DNA of 6,283 nt from an uncultured Clostridia bacterium (GTDB lineage Bacteria > Bacillota > Clostridia > Oscillospirales > Acutalibacteraceae), in assembly GCA_947623765.1 (NCBI GenBank), contig CANQIG010000121.1:1-6283 (forward strand). Reading direction: 5' to 3'. Position 1 is the first letter of the stretch. The number at the start of each line of letters is the position of its first letter. Positions 1-5,085 of this stretch are shown here, in pieces. The notes below the pieces were generated by a model, which saw only the letters and a list, made by a program, of their open reading frames with translations, was not told the origin of the DNA and made no database searches. Made by a program: the position numbers and the translations under genes.

Positions 1-1093
1 TGCGGACCATCGCGACGGCCTGCGGCAGGACTTCGGGATCGGGTTCGTCCATGAAGATGAGCGCGATGGGCTCCGCAAAGAGCGACATCACGAGCGTGGA
101 GACGAGCGCGAGCGCGGCGATGATCCCGAGGCCCTTGACGAGCGCCTCCCGGATGCGGCCGTACGCCTTCGCGCCGTAGTTCTGCCCCGCGTAGACCGAG
201 AACGCGAACGCGAGGTTCGAGAAGGACATCGTGGCGAGGGATTCCACCTTGCCGCCGATGGTGTACGCCGCGACGATGGACGAGCCGTGCGAGTTGATGA
301 CCGCCGTGATGACGAACATCCCGATGCAAAGCGCCATGCTCTGGAGGATCATCGGGAGGCCGATGCGGGCGTACTCCGCGAGGATCTTCCCGTCGGGACG
401 CCACGCCTCGCCCGCGGGACGCAGCCGCGGGTAGCGGCGGAGCATATAGAGCACGCAGAGGATCGCCGAGATCGCCTGCGAGAGGACCGTCGCGTAGGCC
501 ACGCCGGCAACGCCCCCCTGGAACCGCAGGACAAAGAGCAGGTCGAGCCCGACGTTCAAAAACGAGCTGAAGATCAGGAAGTAGAGCGGCGTGCGGGAGT
601 CCCCGATGGCGCGCAGGATGGAGGTCGCGGCGTTGTAGGTGATCTGCGCGGCGGTGAGCCCGCCGGTGATCTGCACGTAGAGCACCGAGTTGTCGATGAT
701 GTCTGACGGCGCGCCGAGCAGCAGCATCAGCGGGCGCGCGCCGAACAGCGCGGCGAGCCCCACGGCGACGCCGGAGATCACGACGAGATAGACCGCGTGC
801 GCGACGGATTTCTGCAGGATGTCGCCGCGCTTCGCGCCCTCCGCCTGGGAGATGACGACGGAGACCGCGTTCGTCATGCCCTGCCCCACGAAGGAGATGA
901 ACATCGTGGTGGAGGTCGTCGCGCCGATGGCGGCGAGGGCCGTCAGGCTGACGTACCGCCCGACGACGATGGTGTCCACCATGTTGTACATCTGCTGGAA
1001 AATGCTGCCGATGAGCATGGGGATGGCAAAGAGCACCAGGAGCCGGATCGGCGAGCCCTGGGTCATGTCGAGATTTTTGGATTTTCCTGGCAT
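1..1093 (-). CDS. MATE-family multidrug/sodium efflux transporter (3' end outside window)
   Basis: The minus strand reads without a stop from an ATG at 1093 to the window edge, giving 364 residues that begin MPGKSKNLDMTQGSP. MATE proteins are inner-membrane antiporters that export drugs or metabolites using Na+ or H+ gradients, usually about 450 residues with 12 helices, so about 80% is present. Visible hallmarks are the first helix region RLLVLFAIPMLIGSIFQQMYN (residues 17-37) followed by MVDTIVVGRYV, the loop AIGDSRTPL (162-170), and GQNYGAKAYGRI (303-314), the typical conserved loop of the second half; SQAEGAKRGD (82-91) is its counterpart in the first half. About ten hydrophobic segments are present. 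The start is supported by AGGAGGA (minus strand, 1101-1107) seven bases upstream. It is divergent from the Crp/Fnr gene, which may regulate it. The substrate cannot be predicted. The family is clear; the subfamily (DinF/NorM-like) is less so. Confidence 0.95.
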   Translation of the reverse strand, partial: MPGKSKNLDMTQGSPIRLLVLFAIPMLIGSIFQQMYNMVDTIVVGRYVSLTALAAIGATTSTTMFISFVGQGMTNAVSVVISQAEGAKRGDILQKSVAHAVYLVVISGVAVGLAALFGARPLMLLLGAPSDIIDNSVLYVQITGGLTAAQITYNAATSILRAIGDSRTPLYFLIFSSFLNVGLDLLFVLRFQGGVAGVAYATVLSQAISAILCVLYMLRRYPRLRPAGEAWRPDGKILAEYARIGLPMILQSMALCIGMFVITAVINSHGSSIVAAYTIGGKVESLATMSFSNLAFAFSVYAGQNYGAKAYGRIREALVKGLGIIAALALVSTLVMSLFAEPIALIFMDEPDPEVLPQAVAMVR

Positions 1094-1148
1094 CAAAGAT
1101 TCCTCCTCGCGCGGGCGGTTTGGAGCAAAGCCCCGCGCTGATGGGAAT

Positions 1149-1154
1149 ATTTTA
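1149..1154 (-). promoter_or_regulatory. Candidate -10 element of the MATE gene promoter
   Basis: TAAAAT on the minus strand matches five of six positions of the TATAAT consensus and lies 42 bases upstream of the Shine-Dalgarno site. No good -35 hexamer is found 16-18 bases further upstream. That region is instead next to an inverted repeat centred at 1183.5. If transcription starts about seven bases after the hexamer (near 1142), the repeat is centred close to -41.5, the usual place for a Crp/Fnr class II activator. The start point is an estimate. Confidence 0.4.
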
Positions 1155-1164
1155 GCAAAAGCCC

Positions 1165-1193
1165 TTGACAAAAGATACGACATCTGTCATATT
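1165..1193 (+). promoter_or_regulatory. Promoter of the Crp/Fnr-type regulator
   Basis: A perfect -35 hexamer TTGACA (1165-1170) is followed after 17 bases by CATATT (1188-1193), a four-of-six match to the -10 consensus. The predicted start, near 1200, gives a leader of about 25 bases before the ATG at 1225. The hexamer also contains the TTG that would extend the downstream reading frame, so that longer start is unlikely. The spacer and the -10 carry an inverted repeat, so a protein bound there should block this promoter. Confidence 0.65.
1175..1192. promoter_or_regulatory. Inverted repeat, probable operator between MATE and Crp/Fnr genes
   Basis: ATACGACATCTGTCATAT is an imperfect dyad in which seven of nine base pairs match; the mismatches are the central T/C and the C/A at 1178/1189. 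Length and symmetry fit a dimeric HTH protein of the Crp/Fnr type, and the neighbouring gene encodes one. The site overlaps the regulator's own spacer and -10 and lies upstream of the MATE -10. The half-site TGTCATAT differs from E. coli CRP (TGTGA) and FNR (TTGAT) half-sites. Binding by the neighbour is an inference. Confidence 0.5.
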
Positions 1194-1224
1194 AAGAGGA
1201 GAGATCCGGAAGGGGGCGCGATCC

Positions 1225-1875
1225 ATGCAGATCCTGCAGACGGGGCCACAGGTCCTGGAACGTGTGACGGCGCTGTTCGGGCCGTGTTTTTCCGCGCCGG
1301 AGCGGCTGCGGGCGGAGCTCGTGCGCTTCGCGCGGGGGGAATTTTTGACGATGGCGCAGCAGCCCCTCGCGCGGCTCTGCTTTCTCCTCGAGGGGGAGAC
1401 GCGCATCTTCGCGACGACGGAGAACGGCGCGGAGTTCTTTGTGGCGGACAGCCGCCCGCCGGGGTTCATCGGGGACGTGGAGTTCGCGACGCGCCAGCCG
1501 AGCGGCGAGAACGTGGAGGCGCGGACCGCCGTGACCGCGGCGGCGCTGCCGCTGACGCGGGAGAACATCGCCGCGCTGGAGGAGGACCTGCTGTTCCACA
1601 AGTTCGTCATGCGGCAGCTCGCGCAGAAGATGGGGTATCTCGGCGGCGGGCAGCGCGCGCGGGAGACGCTGACGCTCGCCGAGCGGGCCGAGCGGTACAT
1701 CCGGCTGATGGCGCTCGACGGCGAGTTCCGCGGGGTGAGCGGTCTCGCCGACAACCTGCGGTGCAGCTACCGGACGGCGCTGCGCGTGCTCGCGCGGCTG
1801 TGCGGCGCGGGGGTGCTCACGCGCGCCGGGTACGGGACGTACCGCGTGAACCCCGCGCGGCGGGACGCTCAGTAG
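1225..1875 (+). CDS. Crp/Fnr-family transcriptional regulator
   Basis: The product is 216 residues. Residues about 33-110 form the cyclic-nucleotide-binding-type beta-roll (RLCFLLEGETRIFATTENG, then PPGFIGDVEFATRQ), followed by a long dimerisation helix (about 112-138) and a C-terminal winged HTH (about 171-207, VSGLADNLRCSYRTALRVLARL then GAGVLTR and GYGTYRV). It acts in the cytoplasm as a DNA-binding dimer. The cAMP-contact signature of E. coli CRP (GE plus RSA) is not recognisable: the equivalent stretch reads GDVEF and EARTAV, so cAMP is probably not the ligand. There is no N-terminal cysteine cluster of the FNR Fe-S type either. The general build resembles YeiL-like regulators. The ATG at 1225 is preferred because GGAAGGGGG (1208-1216) lies eight bases upstream, while the alternative TTG at 1165 is inside the -35 box. 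It is divergent from the MATE gene and overlaps the convergent XRE gene by 7 bases. Confidence 0.9.
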   Translation: MQILQTGPQVLERVTALFGPCFSAPERLRAELVRFARGEFLTMAQQPLARLCFLLEGETRIFATTENGAEFFVADSRPPGFIGDVEFATRQPSGENVEARTAVTAAALPLTRENIAALEEDLLFHKFVMRQLAQKMGYLGGGQRARETLTLAERAERYIRLMALDGEFRGVSGLADNLRCSYRTALRVLARLCGAGVLTRAGYGTYRVNPARRDAQ

Positions 1876-2111
1876 ATCTCCTGCTCGAGGGTGCGGAAAA
1901 GATCGTCGTCGAAAAACTCTGTGATGGTGATGTCGAGGCCGTCGCAGAGTTTTTTGACGGTCTGGATGGAGATGTCCTTCCGGACGGGGTCCATCATGCT
2001 GTACACCGTCGAGGGCGTCACGCCGGAGCGGACGGCGAGCTCGTTGTAGCGGATCTTCCGCGCCGCGCAGAGGCGCTGGAACCGCAAAACCACTGCTTCT
2101 TTGATCTGCAC
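1869..2111 (-). CDS. Small XRE-family helix-turn-helix transcriptional regulator
   Basis: The product is 80 residues and consists almost entirely of one HTH_XRE (Cro/C1-type) domain. The recognition part is NELAVRSGVTPSTVYSMMD (residues 23-41), followed by the family-typical ISIQTVKKLCDGLDITITEFF (47-67) and a short acidic tail. Related single-domain proteins are common in Clostridia and normally begin MQ(I/V)KEA(I/V)VLRF, which matches the GTG at 2111 (VQIKEAVVLRF). GGAAGG lies ten bases upstream of it on the minus strand. A GTG two codons earlier (2117) is also possible. An ATG at 2192 opens the same frame but would translate through the palindromic control region into a residue run without family likeness. 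The gene is convergent with the Crp/Fnr gene (7-base overlap) and divergent from the surface-protein gene. Its target is unknown; self-regulation and control of the surface protein are inferred from position. Confidence 0.9.
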   Translation of the reverse strand: MQIKEAVVLRFQRLCAARKIRYNELAVRSGVTPSTVYSMMDPVRKDISIQTVKKLCDGLDITITEFFDDDLFRTLEQEIY

Positions 2112-2145
2112 ACCCACCACGCCCTTCCATTTTTTTCCACTTTTT

Positions 2146-2151
2146 ATTTTA
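2146..2151 (-). promoter_or_regulatory. Candidate -10 element of the XRE gene
   Basis: TAAAAT on the minus strand sits 35 bases upstream of the GTG start, giving an estimated transcription start near 2139. No recognisable -35 hexamer exists at 16-18 bases; the place is filled by the overlapping palindromes at 2161-2190. This suggests control, or assistance, by a protein bound there. Confidence 0.4.
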
Positions 2152-2160
2152 CGGGAGTTC

Positions 2161-2190
2161 ACGCAGCTGCGTATACGCTGGCGCGTATAC
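2161..2190. promoter_or_regulatory. Overlapping perfect palindromes, probable operator in the XRE / surface-protein divergent region
   Basis: Three dyads overlap. ACGCAGCTGCGT (2161-2172) is a perfect 12-base palindrome. GCGTATACGC (2169-2178) is a perfect 10-base palindrome. GTATACGC-TGGC-GCGTATAC (2171-2190) is a perfect 8+8 inverted repeat with a four-base centre. The octamer GCGTATAC also occurs as a direct repeat 14 bases apart (2169 and 2183). The centre of the largest dyad (2180.5) lies exactly midway between the candidate -10 elements at 2146-2151 and 2210-2215. The neighbouring XRE regulator is the obvious candidate binder, but this is inferred. Confidence 0.55.
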
Positions 2191-2206
2191 AAGGAAAGGA
2201 AAGAAG

Positions 2207-2215
2207 TGGTATGCT
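2207..2215 (+). promoter_or_regulatory. Candidate extended -10 promoter of the LRR surface-protein gene
   Basis: TGGTATGCT has the extended -10 form TGnTATnnT. The -35 position (2187-2192, ATACAA) has little consensus character and overlaps the end of the inverted repeat. Transcription would start near 2222, leaving a leader of about 43 bases with the Shine-Dalgarno site AGAGGTG (2251-2257). It is a weak match that needs an experimental start site. Confidence 0.35.
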
Positions 2216-2264
2216 TTACGGTGCGAATATGTCTTTACGCGAGACAAGGAAGAGGTGTGGACGT

Positions 2265-4715
2265 ATGAAATTGAGAAAGATCGCTGCGGTGCTGCTGGCG
2301 GCTCTGCTCGTCCTCGGCGCGATGCCGGTGTATGCGGTCGAAGCGGATGGGGAAACTGAGCCCGATGTGCTCCCGATGGCAGCCGATGCGGAAACCGTGG
2401 CGTCGGGAAATTGCGGAAAGAACGGCGACAATCTCCAATGGACGCTGGATTCCAACGGTACGCTGACGATTTCCGGCACCGGCGAGATGGCGGACTATGA
2501 AGTCACCAACCAATCACCTTGGTGGAACTATTCTTTCAGGATTCCGATTCAAAAGATCGACATTCAAACCGGCGTGACCTCGATTGGGAAATATGCCTTT
2601 GGTTATTGTGATATTGAGGCGAAGTCGGTCTCGATCCCGTCTACGGTGAGCGCGATCTGGGAAAATGCTTTCTCCGGCTGTGATTCACTGGAAGAAATCG
2701 TGATCCCGGAGCAAGTGACCTCCATTCTGCCTTCTACTTTTTATGACTGCACTGCTCTAAAGCGCGTCACGCTGCCGAGCCGTTTGGGTTCGATCCGTTC
2801 CTATGCGTTTTATGGTTGTTCGGCGCTGGAGAACATCGAACTGCCCTCCACGCTGAAAACGATCGAAAACGGCGCTTTTTCAGGCTGCGCCTCCCTAAAG
2901 AACATCGTGATCCCAGATGCAGTAACGTCCATTGAAAGTAATACATTTTATAACTGCTCCTCTCTCACGAGCGTGATAGTTCCAAACAGTGTGACTGAGA
3001 TTAAAGCACAAGCGTTCTCTGGTTGTATCTCCCTTGCAGATATAACGATTCCGGATGGTGTGACTTCTATTGGTCATAGTGCGTTTAAGAACTGTATCTC
3101 ACTTACGAATGTGACACTCCCGGATAGCATAACCTCTATTGAATTGAGTATGTTTGAGGGCTGCACATCCCTTGCGAGTGTAACGATCCCGGACAATGTA
3201 ACCTATATTGGTGAAAATGCGTTTTATAGTTGTCCCTCCCTCAAGTCTGTCACGCTGCCAAAAGATACAAGGAATATTGGTCCGAAAGCCTTCGGCTATT
3301 GTGGGCTCCTCGACGAATACGGATATTCTGACGGAGAACAGAAGGTCGACGGTTTTACCCTTATAGGCTACGACGGTTCAGCTGCGGAAACCTATGCAAA
3401 GGACAATGGGTTTACGTTTGTTCCGTTGGATATGGAACTTCCTGTAGCGATCAGCAGGCAATTGACCGAGAAAATCTCCTCGCATTTTAAAGTTTCCAAA
3501 ACAGGAAACGTGTCGGTCGGGCTAACGATGACGGCATCCGGCACCGGCTCGATCCGTTGGTCTGTTTTGAATGCGAACGGAGAAGCGGTGTGGCAGGACA
3601 GCCAAGAGGTGGACGGGATTTCCTTCTCGGGGGTGACGTTCACAATACCGGTGGAGCCGGGCAGTTATGTTTTCACGCTTACGGCGGATTCCGGGGTTAC
3701 CGGTCCCACTACGATCTCTTTGGACTATGCGGAAGACGCAGAGCCCACCGCTGCACCGACGGATAATCCCACGCCGGGCCTGCCCGAAATTCCTACGCCG
3801 GGCGAGAATCAATCTCCCACGCAGGGCGGGACCCTAACGCCTGCGCCAAGCCAGACCACGACCCCCTCGCCGACCGCAGCGCCCACCGCGATCCCGGATC
3901 CGGGCGCGCAGACGCAGCCGGAGACGACCGCGTTGCTCCTGAACGGACCGAGCGGCTACAAGGTCGCCGTGGCGGGCGTCGCCCCGGCAGATCAGGAGGC
4001 CCTCGCGAAGGGTGTCTCCGGGACGCCGGACGGGCTCGCGTTCGTGGAGATCGACCTCGTGTCCCTCGCGGACGGCACGGCGGACCACGGGAAGAAAGCG
4101 ACGGTCTGCATCGCCTATCCGGAGGAAGCGAAGGATTACCGGCAGTATGATTACCGCCTCTACCACCTCGTCGACGGGGCGGTCGAGCAGGCGAACGCGA
4201 TCGTGACCGCCGAGGGCCTGCTCTACGAGGGCACGTTCAGCCCCTTCTCCATCGCGTATACAAAGAAAGCCGAGGCGACCCCCGCGCCCACAGCGAAGCC
4301 TACGGCGGCCCCGACGTCGCGCCCGACTTTCCCGACATGGACAAGGCCGACTTCGACCCCGCGCCCGACGTTCCCGGCATGGACAAGGCCGACTTCGACA
4401 CCGAGACCGACCTCGCGCCCGACGACTCCGACAAGGCCGACTGCGCGGCCAACGTATCCGACATGGACGACCCCGAGGCCGACGACCCCGACAGAGACAG
4501 TTCCCACCTCGCGCCCGACCTTCCCGAGCTGGACGGCCCGCCCGTATCCCACTTGGACGCCGGGCACGCCGAACAGCGGAACCGGGCAGACCGCGAGCGG
4601 CAACCCGCTCGACACCCCGACCGGCGCTGAGAACGCTGGCGTCACCGCCGGTCTGATCGTCTTCGCCGGCGCGGTCCTCGGTGCGGCGGCCCTGTACAGA
4701 AAAAAGCGCCGCTAA
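2265..4715 (+). CDS. BspA-type leucine-rich-repeat (LRR_5) cell-surface protein
   Basis: The product is 816 residues and secreted. A signal peptide (1-24, KLRK start, hydrophobic core, cleavage after VYA) is followed by the usual BspA lead-in GNCGKNGDNLQWTLDSNGTL (48-67) and SGTGEMADY. Residues about 101-346 form eleven LRR_5 repeats, with cysteines spaced 23 residues apart from 139 to 346 (one 24-residue step, 115 to 139). The capping unit FTLIGYDGSAAETYAKDNGF (364-383) follows. Residues about 390-488 look like a beta-sandwich. A Thr/Pro linker (about 493-554) leads to a small domain ending FSPFSIAYT (about 556-666). Next comes an RPT-rich linker (about 670-770), then a TPTG-containing tail with a hydrophobic helix (about 792-811) and RKKRR. 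Such proteins are anchored at the envelope and often bind host or surface ligands; the ligand here is unknown. The ATG at 2265 has AGAGGTG seven bases upstream and starts directly at the signal peptide; in-frame ATGs at 2211 and 2229 are weaker. The LRR part is visibly less GC-rich than the neighbouring genes. Confidence 0.92.
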   Translation: MKLRKIAAVLLAALLVLGAMPVYAVEADGETEPDVLPMAADAETVASGNCGKNGDNLQWTLDSNGTLTISGTGEMADYEVTNQSPWWNYSFRIPIQKIDIQTGVTSIGKYAFGYCDIEAKSVSIPSTVSAIWENAFSGCDSLEEIVIPEQVTSILPSTFYDCTALKRVTLPSRLGSIRSYAFYGCSALENIELPSTLKTIENGAFSGCASLKNIVIPDAVTSIESNTFYNCSSLTSVIVPNSVTEIKAQAFSGCISLADITIPDGVTSIGHSAFKNCISLTNVTLPDSITSIELSMFEGCTSLASVTIPDNVTYIGENAFYSCPSLKSVTLPKDTRNIGPKAFGYCGLLDEYGYSDGEQKVDGFTLIGYDGSAAETYAKDNGFTFVPLDMELPVAISRQLTEKISSHFKVSKTGNVSVGLTMTASGTGSIRWSVLNANGEAVWQDSQEVDGISFSGVTFTIPVEPGSYVFTLTADSGVTGPTTISLDYAEDAEPTAAPTDNPTPGLPEIPTPGENQSPTQGGTLTPAPSQTTTPSPTAAPTAIPDPGAQTQPETTALLLNGPSGYKVAVAGVAPADQEALAKGVSGTPDGLAFVEIDLVSLADGTADHGKKATVCIAYPEEAKDYRQYDYRLYHLVDGAVEQANAIVTAEGLLYEGTFSPFSIAYTKKAEATPAPTAKPTAAPTSRPTFPTWTRPTSTPRPTFPAWTRPTSTPRPTSRPTTPTRPTARPTYPTWTTPRPTTPTETVPTSRPTFPSWTARPYPTWTPGTPNSGTGQTASGNPLDTPTGAENAGVTAGLIVFAGAVLGAAALYRKKRR
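2565..3302 (+). repeat. Array of 69-base repeats encoding 23-residue LRR_5 units
   Basis: Within the surface-protein gene the translation repeats every 23 residues with the pattern (I/V)xIPxxVTSIxxxAFxxCxSLxx. The cysteine codons of residues 139, 162, 185, 208, 231, 254, 277, 300, 323 and 346 are exactly 69 bases apart; residue 115 precedes by 72 bases. At the DNA level the units from about 2880 to 3240 are the most alike and the richest in A+T. Such arrays can gain or lose units by recombination. Confidence 0.85.
4269..4574 (+). repeat. Low-complexity RPT-rich linker with two tandem 42-base units
   Basis: This stretch encodes residues about 669-770 of the surface protein, composed mainly of Pro, Thr, Arg and Ser. 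Two adjacent 42-base units (4320-4361 and 4362-4403) encode RPTFPTWTRPTSTP and RPTFPAWTRPTSTP. Further degenerate copies follow. It presumably spans the cell wall as an extended chain. The high GC and codon-scale repetition keep other frames open, which creates spurious overlapping ORFs. Confidence 0.8.
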
Positions 4716-4781
4716 AAGCCCAGCCAAACTACATCAAATACCGGTAAAAGCACGGTAAATCACAGCCAAAAACCAGCTGAA

Positions 4782-4805
4782 AAGGGCGCCCTCCGGGGCG
4801 CCCTT
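4782..4805 (+). terminator. Terminator hairpin after the LRR surface-protein gene
   Basis: AAGGGCGCCC (4782-4791), loop TCCG, then GGGCGCCCTT (4796-4805) form a perfect 10-bp GC-rich stem 66 bases after the stop codon. The T run on the plus strand is poor (TTCTGT), while the A run before the stem gives a better T run on the minus strand. It may therefore act mainly as a transcript-end stabiliser or a partly bidirectional terminator. Confidence 0.75.
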
Positions 4806-4809
4806 CTGT

Positions 4810-4911
4810 ACCCCGACCGGCCCTGAGAACGCCGGCGTCACCGCCGGGCTGATCGTCTTCGCAGGCGCGGTCCTCGGCGCGGCGGCCCTGTACAGAAAAA
4901 AGCGCCGCTAA
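4810..4911 (+). pseudogene. Headless C-terminal fragment of a second LRR-type surface-protein gene
   Basis: The frame starting at 4810 encodes TPTGPENAGVTAGL and continues to VLGAAALYRKKRR and a TAA at 4909-4911, matching residues 784-816 of the upstream protein except for one Ala-to-Pro change. In this frame an upstream TAA at 4756 closes the reading before any start codon, so it cannot be made as a protein by itself. Four of the five coding differences are synonymous, which suggests the copy was once under selection as the end of an intact paralogue. Deletion or recombination between paralogues would leave this remnant. A local tandem duplication followed by drift is the alternative. Confidence 0.8.
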
Positions 4912-4977
4912 AACCACAGCCGAACTACACCAAATACCGGTAAAAGCACGGTAAACCACAGCCAAAAACAGGCAAAA

Positions 4978-5001
4978 AAGGGCGCCCTCCGGGGCGCCCT
5001 T
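4978..5001 (+). terminator. Second copy of the terminator hairpin
   Basis: The stem-loop at 4782-4805 is repeated without any change: arms at 4978-4987 and 4992-5001 with loop TCCG. The sequence after it is TTCCTGT, again a weak T run, and it is preceded by a run of six A. It lies about 46 bases before the PPK2 -35 element and should insulate that gene from read-through. Confidence 0.75.
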
Positions 5002-5047
5002 CCTGTGCGCAGAGACAAGAAAATATACTAAAATGAAAAGAAAAAAC

Positions 5048-5075
5048 TTGCAATTCTTCGTCCTTGTGCTATAAT
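5048..5075 (+). promoter_or_regulatory. Promoter of the PPK2 gene
   Basis: TTGCAA (5048-5053), a 16-base spacer and a perfect TATAAT (5070-5075) preceded by TG at -14/-15 (TGCTATAAT) form a strong vegetative promoter with an extended -10. The A-rich stretch just upstream (about 5018-5046) could serve as an UP element. Transcription would start near 5082, giving a leader of about 40 bases. Confidence 0.85.
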
Positions 5076-5085
5076 GTATGAAAAG

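Larger units (their letters stand above)
4614..5002 (+). repeat. Tandem direct duplication of the surface-protein tail, 3' UTR and terminator
   Basis: Bases 4614-4806 recur at 4810-5002 with a constant offset of 196 bases and no net gap. By eye there are 14 mismatches in 193 bases, about 93% identity. The unit covers the last 33 codons, the stop, about 66 bases of 3' UTR and the full terminator hairpin. Five differences lie in the coding part (one amino-acid change), nine in the UTR and none in the hairpin. Confidence 0.9.

Noticed and set aside
1165..1224. TTG start giving a 236-residue Crp/Fnr protein
   Set aside because: The TTG is part of the TTGACA -35 box and the extension would be read from the promoter itself; the ATG at 1225 has a proper Shine-Dalgarno site.
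1192..2130. Minus-strand 312-residue open frame
   Set aside because: It is the antisense shadow of the GC-rich Crp/Fnr gene and out of frame with the XRE gene; composition is Arg/His/Pro-rich with no domain.
2112..2192. ATG at 2192 as start of the XRE protein (107 residues)
   Set aside because: The extra 27 residues translate the palindromic control region and the -10, and do not match the family, which begins near VQIKEAVVLRF.
819..2264. Open frame continuous with, and upstream of, the surface-protein gene
   Set aside because: It crosses the MATE gene antisense, the Crp/Fnr gene out of frame and the XRE gene antisense, and its translation is low-complexity Arg/Ala/Gly text without family likeness. 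The signal peptide at 2265 marks the true start.
2211..2264. Earlier in-frame ATGs (2211, 2229) for the surface protein
   Set aside because: They would put 12 to 18 basic or polar residues before a complete signal peptide, and the ATG at 2265 has the better-spaced ribosome site. Not fully excluded.
2565..3302. Regular 69-base periodicity as a CRISPR array
   Set aside because: The period is that of 23-residue LRR_5 units inside an open reading frame; there are no identical repeats alternating with unique spacers.
4337..4630. Acidic Asp-rich open frame overlapping the RPT linker
   Set aside because: A shifted-frame reading of the low-complexity repeats; no ribosome site and no independent support.
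3834..4727. Long minus-strand Arg/Gly-rich frames opposite the linker
   Set aside because: Mirror images of the Pro/Thr/Arg repeats; high GC suppresses stops. The plus-strand reading has signal peptide, LRR domain and anchor.
4614..5002. Tail duplication as an insertion sequence or attachment-site scar
   Set aside because: No transposase, terminal inverted repeats, target duplication, integrase or tRNA is visible; the unit is simply gene tail plus terminator.
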